Source of the DNA: Candidatus Spyradenecus faecavium
Lineage (GTDB): Bacteria; Verrucomicrobiota; Kiritimatiellia; RFP12; DVOR01
Length of the DNA: 6,972 nt
NCBI GenBank assembly: GCA_018713405.1
Contig: DVOR01000235.1
Location: forward strand, 1 to 6,972
Reading direction: 5' to 3'
Each line of letters begins with the position of its first letter. The first letter of the stretch is position 1. This document shows positions 1 to 6,972 of the stretch, in pieces. Under the pieces are notes generated by a model. The model made no database searches, had not been told where the DNA came from, and saw nothing but the letters and a program-made list of their open reading frames with translations. A program made the translations under genes and the position numbers.

Positions 1-1
1 C

Positions 2-1477
<1,476 letters not shown>

Positions 1478-1924
1478 GCTGAAGGCTGAGCAGGTGATGT
1501 CGCAGACGATGGAGGTGAACGGTCAGACGGTGGTGGCGGACGTGTGGCGTCTGCCGGCGACGTCGAGCGCGGACCCGTTGCGCAAGGCGGGGGAGCGTCT
1601 GTTGGTGGTGGGGAAGACGGTCTATCTCTTCCATGAGGACGTGCGGCCGATGATGGGCTCGTGCACGTGGCCGGAGGATTTGCCGGCGTGGGACTTCGCG
1701 CCGGATTACGTGGTGGACGCGGGGACGGCGCGCTTTGTGAGCGGCGTCTCGACGGAGGCGCCCGCGGCGTTGATGGGGGCGTTGGCCGAGCGGGCCGCGG
1801 CGCAGGGGTGGGAGCCGCTGGGCGGGGGCGTCTGGCGGCGCGGGCAGGAAACGCTCCTGGCGCACGCGGCGGAGTCGCGTCGCGGCACGGAGGCGGTGAT
1901 GGTCATCCAAAGGAACCCGAGGCA

Positions 1925-2731
1925 ATGAAGCAGAAAATCATCCTGGCGGCGTCGGTGGTCGTGGGCCTTTTGGCGGCCTTCCTGACGCGGACGTACATCG
2001 CCTCGCGCGAGCGCGCGGTGGACGAGGAGCTGGCGCGGCTGACGCAACGTTTCCGCAAGGTGGACGTGGTGGTGACGACGAAGGACCTGGCGCCGGGCGC
2101 GACGTTGACGACCGAGGACCTGCGCGTGATGGCGGTGCCCGAGAACGCGTTGAGCGCGCAGACCATCCTGGCGACGCCGAACATCGGCACGCGCCTGGCG
2201 GGGCGGACGCTCGCGATGCGGGTGGAGGCGCGCCGGCCGCTGCAGTGGAGCGAGATCGAGGGCGGCTCGCCGGAGGCCGTGGGGCTGGCGGCCCAGGTGA
2301 AGCGCAACATGCGCGCCATCTCCGTGTCGGTGAACGGCGCGGCGAGCGTGAGCAACATGGTGCGCCCGGCGGACCACGTGGACGTGCTGGGGACCTTTTC
2401 GCTGCCGAGCAAGACGATGCCGGGCGCGACGGAGACGGTGACGTTGACGCTCCTGCAGGATGTGCTGGTGCTGGCCACGGGCCGGCAGACGGCGCAGTCG
2501 CTCACCGAGGGCGGGAACTATTCGCTGGTGACGCTGGAGGTCTCGCCGCACGAGGCGGAGGTGCTGACCTTCGCCGAGCAGATGCGCGGGCGTCTGACGC
2601 TGACCCTGCGCAACCCGTCGGACCCGAACTACGAGCGCGAGCTGAGGCAGGTGGACTTCAGCCAGATCAGGTCTGAGCTGGAGTCGCTCAACGAGACGCG
2701 CCAGCGGAACCTGGGCAAGCGGAGCCGGTGA
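1925..2731 (+). CDS. cpaB: Flp pilus assembly protein CpaB/RcpC (SAF domain)
   Basis: This 268-residue protein is a periplasmic accessory factor of Tad/Flp systems, usually associated with the outer-membrane secretin. A basic N-terminus (MKQK) and a hydrophobic segment at residues 5-20 anchor it in the inner membrane. A SAF-type domain covers about 46-112 (VVTTKDLAPGATLTTEDL). The RcpC-like region follows at about 130-233, with the typical RAISVSVNGAASVSNMVRPADHVDV stretch (the family has R-P-G-D-x-V-D; here it is R147-P-A-D-H-V-D) and the terminal LRNPSD motif at 228-233. The tail to 268 is polar and helical. Length is normal for the family. The ATG at 1925 overlaps the upstream stop by 4 bases and has AAAGGA at 1909-1914; a longer in-frame opening upstream is a shadow of the previous gene. 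Unusually, cpaF follows after only 7 bases, with no cpaC/rcpA secretin or cpaE/tadZ between them. Codons end mainly in G. Confidence 0.93.
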   Translation: MKQKIILAASVVVGLLAAFLTRTYIASRERAVDEELARLTQRFRKVDVVVTTKDLAPGATLTTEDLRVMAVPENALSAQTILATPNIGTRLAGRTLAMRVEARRPLQWSEIEGGSPEAVGLAAQVKRNMRAISVSVNGAASVSNMVRPADHVDVLGTFSLPSKTMPGATETVTLTLLQDVLVLATGRQTAQSLTEGGNYSLVTLEVSPHEAEVLTFAEQMRGRLTLTLRNPSDPNYERELRQVDFSQIRSELESLNETRQRNLGKRSR

Positions 2732-2738
2732 GGGCGCC

Positions 2739-4427
2739 ATGGATTACCTGATCACGTTGGCCATCCCTGGGCAGCCCGTGCGGCAGATCCCGATGCCGTG
2801 CGGGGCGTACGTCATCGGCCGCGGGTCGTCGTGTGCGCTCCGCATCGAGGACGCGAGCGTGAGCGAGCTGCACGCGAAGCTGATCCTGACGCCGGGCGAC
2901 GCGTGGGTGGAGGATTTGGGGTCGTCCAATGGGACGGTGGTCAATTCGCAGGTCATCGCGGACGCCACGCGGCTGACGCCCGAGGCCATCGTCTCCATCG
3001 GCTCGACCGTCTTCCGCGTGCAGCCGCGCACGGTGGCCCCCGCCGCCACCGCACCGACGCCGCCACCGTCTGCATCCGAACCCGCGCCCGCGCCTGCGCC
3101 GGAGCCGCCCCCGCCGCCCCCGCAGGACGACCGCCGGGTGGAGTTGCGCACGCAGGTGAAGGAGCAACTCCACACCGAGCTGGTCAAACGGCTGGACCTG
3201 AAGCGCCTGGCCACGAGCGAGATCTCTGCCGAGGAGCTGGGGTGCCGCGTGCGCGAGACCCTGCGGGCCATCCTCGCGGAGGTGACGGCGCGCGGGGCGT
3301 TGCCGCAGGGCCTCGACCCCGACGGCCTGGTGGAGGAGATTTACAACGAGTCGGTGCGCCTGGGCCCCGTGGAGCGTTTCCTGGCCGACGACTCCGTGAC
3401 GGAGATCATGATCAACGGCCCGCGGCACGTCTACGTGGAGCGGCGCGGCAAGCTGGAGCTGACCGACCAGACCTTCATGGACGAGGCCAGCGTCATGGCC
3501 GTCATCGAGCGCATCGTCGCCCCCTTGGGCCGACGCATCGACGAGAGCCAGCCCTACGTGGACGCCCGCCTGCCCGACGGCTCGCGCGTCAATGCAATCA
3601 TCCCGCCGCTCTCGCTCATCGGCCCGTGCGTGACCATCCGAAAGTTCGCCAAACGCGTGCTGACGGCGGAAGACTTCGTGCGCATCGGCACGTGGACGCC
3701 CGCCATCGCCGACTTCCTGAGCGTGTGCGTCCGCCTGCGCAAGAACATCATCGTGGCCGGCGGCACGGGCTCGGGCAAGACCACCCTCCTGAACGTCCTC
3801 TCCGGCTTCATCCCGCACAGCGACCGCATCCTTACCATTGAGGACGCGGCGGAATTGCGCCTGAACCAGCCGCATGTGGTGCGCCTGGAGGCGCGCCCAC
3901 CGAACATCGAGGGCAAGGGTGCCGTCACCATCCGCGACCTGGTGCGCAACGCGCTGCGTATGCGCCCGGACCGCATCATCGTGGGCGAATGCCGCGGCGG
4001 CGAGACGCTGGATATGCTGCAGGCCATGAACACGGGCCACGACGGCAGCCTCACCACCGTCCACGCCAACAGCCCGCGCGACGTCATCAGCCGCCTCGAG
4101 ACGATGGTGCTCATGTCGGGCGTGGAGCTGCCCAGCCGCGCCATCCGCGAGCAGATCGCCAGCGCGGTCAACGTCATCGTGCAGGAGGCCCGCCTGGCCG
4201 ACGGCTCGCGCCGTATCGTCGCGGTCTCCGAGATTACGGGCATGGAGGGCCAGCAGATTGTGATGCAGGACCTCTTCGTCTTCCGCCAGACGGGCATCGA
4301 CGCGGAGGGGCGCATCCAGGGCGCGCTCACCGCCACGGGCGCGATGCCGACCTTCTTCGACACCCTCGCGGCGCGCGGCGTCAGCCTGGACCCGGCGCTC
4401 TTCCAGCCCTCGGGAGGCGCCGCGTGA
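2739..4427 (+). CDS. cpaF: FHA domain-CpaF/TadA fusion: secretion ATPase of the Tad system
   Basis: This 562-residue cytoplasmic ATPase is expected to form the hexameric motor for pilus or substrate export. Residues 1-95 are an FHA domain: G27-R28, S42, H45 and D59-L-G-S-S-N64-G-T-x-x-N69 match the phospho-threonine-binding signature. A Pro/Ala-rich linker (about 96-128) leads to the CpaF body. That body has an N-terminal domain (about 133-330), a Walker A box GGTGSGKT at 341-348 (K347), an Asp-box region (TIEDAAELRL) shortly after, a Walker B/GECRGGE motif at 416-422 (E417), and a His box HDGSLTTVHANSP at 434-446. All catalytic motifs are intact. Ordinary CpaF proteins have about 400-480 residues; the excess is the FHA module and linker. 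The start ATG has GAGGG at 2730-2734. The stop overlaps the tadB GTG by 4 bases. The FHA domain implies control by a Ser/Thr kinase or docking to a phosphorylated partner; that is inference. Confidence 0.95.
   Translation: MDYLITLAIPGQPVRQIPMPCGAYVIGRGSSCALRIEDASVSELHAKLILTPGDAWVEDLGSSNGTVVNSQVIADATRLTPEAIVSIGSTVFRVQPRTVAPAATAPTPPPSASEPAPAPAPEPPPPPPQDDRRVELRTQVKEQLHTELVKRLDLKRLATSEISAEELGCRVRETLRAILAEVTARGALPQGLDPDGLVEEIYNESVRLGPVERFLADDSVTEIMINGPRHVYVERRGKLELTDQTFMDEASVMAVIERIVAPLGRRIDESQPYVDARLPDGSRVNAIIPPLSLIGPCVTIRKFAKRVLTAEDFVRIGTWTPAIADFLSVCVRLRKNIIVAGGTGSGKTTLLNVLSGFIPHSDRILTIEDAAELRLNQPHVVRLEARPPNIEGKGAVTIRDLVRNALRMRPDRIIVGECRGGETLDMLQAMNTGHDGSLTTVHANSPRDVISRLETMVLMSGVELPSRAIREQIASAVNVIVQEARLADGSRRIVAVSEITGMEGQQIVMQDLFVFRQTGIDAEGRIQGALTATGAMPTFFDTLAARGVSLDPALFQPSGGAA
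4412..4417 (+). promoter_or_regulatory. Shine-Dalgarno sequence fixing the tadB GTG start
   Basis: GGGAGG lies inside the cpaF 3' end, 6 bases before the GTG at 4424. It supports GTG (overlapping the cpaF TGA as GTGA) as the real tadB start rather than any codon further upstream in the same open frame. Confidence 0.75.
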
Positions 4428-5308
4428 GCCTGCTCGCCTGGGTCGCCGCGGCGCTCACCGGCGTGGCCGCCGGGGGGCTGGCCTGGCTCGTCGTCGTCTC
4501 GTTCGCGGAGGGCGCGCGCTCGGCCGCGGACACCTACGAGGACGAGATGGCCCGCACGCTGGAATCGATGTTCCTCTTCGTTCCCGCGCGGCGGCTGGTG
4601 GAGCTGGGCTGGATGGCCGCGGGCGTGGTCTTCCTGGTGGCGATGCTGCCCTTCTGCCGGCTGGAGCCGCCTTGGGTGCTGCCCGTGGGGATGGCCGTGG
4701 CGTTGGTGTTGGCGGCGGGGGCCTTCTGCCTGCCGCGCGTGGCGGTGAACTGGCTGCGCGCCCGCCGCCTGGCGCGCTTCAACCTGCAGCTGCTCGAGAC
4801 GTTGCCGATGATGGCCAACGCCCTGCGCGCGGGCTTCTCCATCAACCAGGCCTTCGAGAGTGTCGCGGAGGGCACGGACGCGCCCATGAGCCAGGAGGTC
4901 TCCCTCTTCCTGCAGCAGCTGCGCGTGGGCGTCTCCTTCTCCGAGGCGCTCGCCGCGCTCGACGCCCGCGTGGGGAGCGAGGACCTCACCTTGGTCTGCA
5001 CGGCCATCGACATCGCCCGGCGCTCCGGCGGCAACCTCACCGAGATCTTCGACTCCATCGCCGAGACGATCCGCGCGCGCCTGCGCATCCACCAGCACGT
5101 GCGCACCCTGACGGCCCAGGGCCGCCTGCAGGGGATCGTCATCGGCGCGATGCCGTTCCTGCTGGGCATCGGCATGGCCGTCTTCAAGCCGGCCCTGATG
5201 ATGCCCTTCCTGTGCTCGCTGGCCGGCGTGGCCACCGTCGTGGCGGTCACGCTCATGGTCGCCCTCGGCGGCCTGCTCATCCGCAAAATCGTGAACATCG
5301 ACGTCTGA
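4424..5308 (+). CDS. tadB: Tad inner-membrane platform protein TadB (T2SSF family)
   Basis: This 294-residue polytopic membrane protein is one of the two platform subunits on which the CpaF motor acts. Hydrophobic segments lie at about 3-25, 60-77, 84-103, 236-254 and 261-285. The cytoplasmic T2SSF (GspF-like) domain spans about 119-235. It includes the family-typical run from L123 (LLETLPMMANALRAGFS), F144-E-S-V-A, and the second helical half with A198-R-R-S-G-G-N-L. The C-terminal RKIVNIDV is close to what TadB proteins often show. Length is usual. The start is GTG, overlapping the cpaF stop by 4 bases with a strong GGGAGG 6 bases upstream. The same frame is open further upstream inside cpaF, but that part is a Arg/Pro-rich shadow. 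The tadC gene begins 6 bases after its stop. Confidence 0.93.
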   Translation: MSLLAWVAAALTGVAAGGLAWLVVVSFAEGARSAADTYEDEMARTLESMFLFVPARRLVELGWMAAGVVFLVAMLPFCRLEPPWVLPVGMAVALVLAAGAFCLPRVAVNWLRARRLARFNLQLLETLPMMANALRAGFSINQAFESVAEGTDAPMSQEVSLFLQQLRVGVSFSEALAALDARVGSEDLTLVCTAIDIARRSGGNLTEIFDSIAETIRARLRIHQHVRTLTAQGRLQGIVIGAMPFLLGIGMAVFKPALMMPFLCSLAGVATVVAVTLMVALGGLLIRKIVNIDV

Positions 5309-5314
5309 CGCCCC

Positions 5315-6202
5315 ATGACCGTGCTCTACTGGCTTGCGCTCCTCTGCTGGGCCCTCTGCGTGGCGGGCCTGGCGTGGTATGTCCTGGGCTACGCCACGCA
5401 GATCACCTACGTCACCCTGGCCGACGGCCGCCGCCAGGCGCGCTCCCTGCCGCTGGCCTTCCGCCTGCTGCTGCCCCTCGCGCCGAACCTCGAGCCGCTC
5501 CTGCGCAAGCCCGCCTTCGCGGCCAATGCCCAGGCCGCCGCCTGGCAGCTCACCGCCGCGGGCTACGAAGGGCTCCTCTCCGGACGCGAGTTCCTGGCCG
5601 TGAAGATGCTCCTGCCGGCCGTCACCGCGCTCCTGCTGGCCCTCTTCTTCATCCCCTTCGGCGCCGAGGCCTTTCCCTTCTGGCTCATCGGCGTGATGCT
5701 GGCCTGGGCCTGGCCGCTCCACTGGCTCCGCCAGGCCCGTGCCCGCCGCGCCAAAAGCATCGTCCGCGCGCTCCCCTTCGTGCTCGACCTGCTCACGCTC
5801 TCGGTGGAGGCCGGCCTCGACTTCATGGGCGCCGTGCAGCGCAACTGCGAACGCCGCAAGATGGACCCGCTCAACGAGGAGCTTCTGCGCATGCAACGCG
5901 AGATCCAGATCGGCACCACCCGCAAGGTCGCCCTGCGCAACCTCTCCGAGCGCGTCCGCATCCCGCAGGTGCGCACGCTCTGCGCCGCCCTCATCCAGGC
6001 AGAGGAGCTGGGCGTGAGCATCGGCTCCATCCTGCGCATCCAGTCCGACCAGTTGCGGCAGGACCGCTTCGAGCGCGCCGAGAAGCTCGCCCACGAGGCG
6101 CCCACCAAGATGCTCTTCCCCCTCCTCCTCTTCATCTTCCCGGCCACCATCATCGTCCTGCTCGGGCCTCTGCTCGCCAACGTCTTGGGAGACTTCCTGT
6201 GA
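5315..6202 (+). CDS. tadC: Tad inner-membrane platform protein TadC (T2SSF family)
   Basis: A 295-residue partner of TadB in the inner-membrane platform. Hydrophobic segments are at about 4-24, 95-114, 120-137 and 268-290. The T2SSF domain covers about 150-270 and begins with the TadC-typical ALPFVLDLLTLSVEAGLDF (152-170); a later stretch, AALIQAEELGVSIGSIL, is also characteristic. It ends in a hydrophobic segment (MLFPLLLFIFPATIIVLLG), as TadC proteins do. Length is normal. No Shine-Dalgarno sequence is seen before the ATG, which lies 6 bases after the tadB stop, so its translation probably depends on ribosomes finishing tadB. Its own stop overlaps the GTG of the lyase gene (GTGA, 6199-6202). 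Codons end mainly in C, unlike the first genes of the cluster. A tadD-type gene, usual after tadC, does not follow. Confidence 0.94.
   Translation: MTVLYWLALLCWALCVAGLAWYVLGYATQITYVTLADGRRQARSLPLAFRLLLPLAPNLEPLLRKPAFAANAQAAAWQLTAAGYEGLLSGREFLAVKMLLPAVTALLLALFFIPFGAEAFPFWLIGVMLAWAWPLHWLRQARARRAKSIVRALPFVLDLLTLSVEAGLDFMGAVQRNCERRKMDPLNEELLRMQREIQIGTTRKVALRNLSERVRIPQVRTLCAALIQAEELGVSIGSILRIQSDQLRQDRFERAEKLAHEAPTKMLFPLLLFIFPATIIVLLGPLLANVLGDFL
6187..6191 (+). promoter_or_regulatory. Shine-Dalgarno sequence fixing the lyase GTG start
   Basis: GGGAG inside the end of tadC stands 7 bases before the GTG at 6199. With the signal peptide that follows immediately, this supports a start overlapping the tadC stop by 4 bases. 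Confidence 0.7.
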
Positions 6203-6972
6203 ACGCCCTGCGCCGCCTCCTCGCCTGCCTGGCCGCACTCTGCCTCGGCGCGGCCGCCATCGCCGCGGAGACCGTCGACTTCGCGTTGCTCCGCTCCCGC
6301 GTGGCCGCCGACCTCGCCGTCGGCGTCGACTGGCCCCGGGCCGTCCGCCGGGCCGAGGCGCACGCCGCCGCCATGACCCCGCAGGGCGCCTGGCCGGACG
6401 TCGACTACGCCAACCGCCACATCACCGTGTGGGCCCCGCGCAAACACCTCGAGCGCCTCCGCGACATCGCCCTCGTCTTCGGCGCCGAGGCCTCCGGGAA
6501 GGCCCGCGACCCCGACCTCCGCGACGCGCTCCTGCGCGGCCTGACGCACTGGCAACAGGCGCACCCCCGTTCCAAGAACTGGTGGTTCAACCAGATCTTC
6601 ACCCCGCGTCTTCTCGGCGAGACCCTGATCCTGGCCCAGGCCGGCGGGGTAGGGGTGGACGACCTCCCGCCGGGTTTGCTCGACCGCTGGGCCAAGGAGG
6701 GCGGCGACCCCTCCAAAAAGGCCTTCAACACCACCGGCTCCAACCGCATGGCCCTCGGCGAGCATTGGGCCTACCGCGGCATCCTCACCGGCGACGCCCG
6801 AACCCTCCGGGTCGGCCTCAACGCGCTCTTCTCCACCCTCCGCCTGACCGACGCCGAGGGCCTCCAGCGTGACCTCTCCTTCCATCAGCACGGCCCGCAG
6901 CTCTACCTCGGCAACTACGGCTACGAATGGCTCAGCCTCGCCGCCAAATGGCTCGCCTACGTCGGCGGCACC
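6199..6972 (+). CDS. Secreted polysaccharide lyase, family PL8 (hyaluronate/chondroitin/xanthan lyase type), 3' end outside the window
   Basis: 258 codons are visible with no stop before the right edge. Family PL8 enzymes cut uronic-acid polymers (hyaluronan, chondroitin, xanthan) by beta-elimination and are exported. Residues 1-23 look like a signal peptide (MNALRR, a hydrophobic core, AAIAA before E24). The rest matches the N-terminal alpha/alpha-toroid catalytic domain. An NWW motif (127-129) and F176 fit the aromatic patch. N182 in TGSNR, H231 in SFHQHG and Y240 in GNYGYEW fit the catalytic Asn, His and Tyr. The spacings here are Asn-His 49 and His-Tyr 9; in pneumococcal hyaluronate lyase (N349, H399, Y408) they are 50 and 9, and Phe-Asn is 6 in both. 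The later catalytic Arg and Glu and the beta-sandwich domains would lie beyond 6972. PL8 proteins usually have about 650-1000 residues. Substrate cannot be told. The GTG start overlaps the tadC stop by 4 bases with GGGAG upstream. Confidence 0.88.
   Translation, partial: MNALRRLLACLAALCLGAAAIAAETVDFALLRSRVAADLAVGVDWPRAVRRAEAHAAAMTPQGAWPDVDYANRHITVWAPRKHLERLRDIALVFGAEASGKARDPDLRDALLRGLTHWQQAHPRSKNWWFNQIFTPRLLGETLILAQAGGVGVDDLPPGLLDRWAKEGGDPSKKAFNTTGSNRMALGEHWAYRGILTGDARTLRVGLNALFSTLRLTDAEGLQRDLSFHQHGPQLYLGNYGYEWLSLAAKWLAYVGGT

Noticed and set aside
1661..1924. Upstream extension of the cpaB frame
   Set aside because: The extension is Gly/Arg-rich antiprotein from the overlapping gene. The membrane segment and the ATGA overlap mark 1925 as the start.
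2688..4064. Open frame of 458 codons on the minus strand
   Set aside because: It is antisense to the FHA-CpaF gene and has an Ala/Arg/His-rich composition with no recognisable motif.
3989..4423. Upstream extension of the tadB frame
   Set aside because: It is an Arg/Pro/His-rich shadow of cpaF. The GTG at 4424 has a strong Shine-Dalgarno sequence and is followed at once by a membrane segment.
3554..6238. Very long open frame (894 codons) on the minus strand
   Set aside because: It lies antisense to cpaF, tadB and tadC, which have clear family motifs. Its translation is rich in Arg, Gly, His, Glu and Gln without domain character. It is a by-product of high GC and strong third-base bias.
6429..6872. 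Open frame of 147 codons on the plus strand inside the lyase gene
   Set aside because: It is in a different frame from the PL8 catalytic motifs and consists mostly of Pro, Arg and Ala.

Overview
This is a GC-rich bacterial window. It holds two unrelated parts. Positions 1 to about 1163 carry the 3' portion of a phage-type gene. Positions 1350 to 6972 carry one tightly packed, plus-strand gene cluster for a Tad/Flp-type pilus or secretion machine. The organism cannot be fixed from the sequence. The FHA-CpaF fusion, the polysaccharide lyase, the high GC and the 7-base tandem repeat are compatible with the PVC group (Verrucomicrobiota, Kiritimatiellota, Lentisphaerota or Planctomycetota), but this is a low-confidence guess.

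Layout. (1) 2-1477: an open frame entering from the left edge. It resembles the C-terminal part of the very large 'polyvalent' proteins of phages and integrated elements. Its protein-like character stops near 1163, after which the frame only reads through a spacer. It contains a 4 x 7-bp tandem repeat and an adjoining hairpin. (2) about 1164-1349: a spacer with two small inverted repeats, a run of six G-tracts able to form a G-quadruplex, and a TATACT -10 box placed so that the transcript would begin at or next to the first ATG. (3) 1350-1928: an unrecognised membrane-anchored protein. (4) 1925-2731: CpaB/RcpC. (5) 2739-4427: CpaF/TadA ATPase with an N-terminal FHA domain. (6) 4424-5308: TadB. 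(7) 5315-6202: TadC. (8) 6199 to the right edge: a secreted polysaccharide lyase of family PL8 (hyaluronate/chondroitin/xanthan lyase type). It has no stop inside the window.

How they fit together. Genes 3 to 8 overlap by 4 bases (three junctions) or are 6-7 bases apart (two junctions), so they very probably form one transcript with translational coupling. CpaF powers the machine, TadB and TadC form its inner-membrane platform, and CpaB is the periplasmic accessory protein usually linked to the secretin. No secretin (CpaC/RcpA), CpaE/TadZ, Flp pilin, prepilin peptidase or TadD lies between these genes. They must be further downstream, elsewhere in the genome, or absent. Two points are most worth following up. 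The FHA domain on the ATPase suggests phospho-threonine-controlled assembly. The exported glycosaminoglycan-type lyase coupled to tadC suggests that the machine and the polymer-degrading enzyme are made together, for instance for adhesion to or penetration of a host polysaccharide layer, or because the enzyme depends on this machine for export or display.
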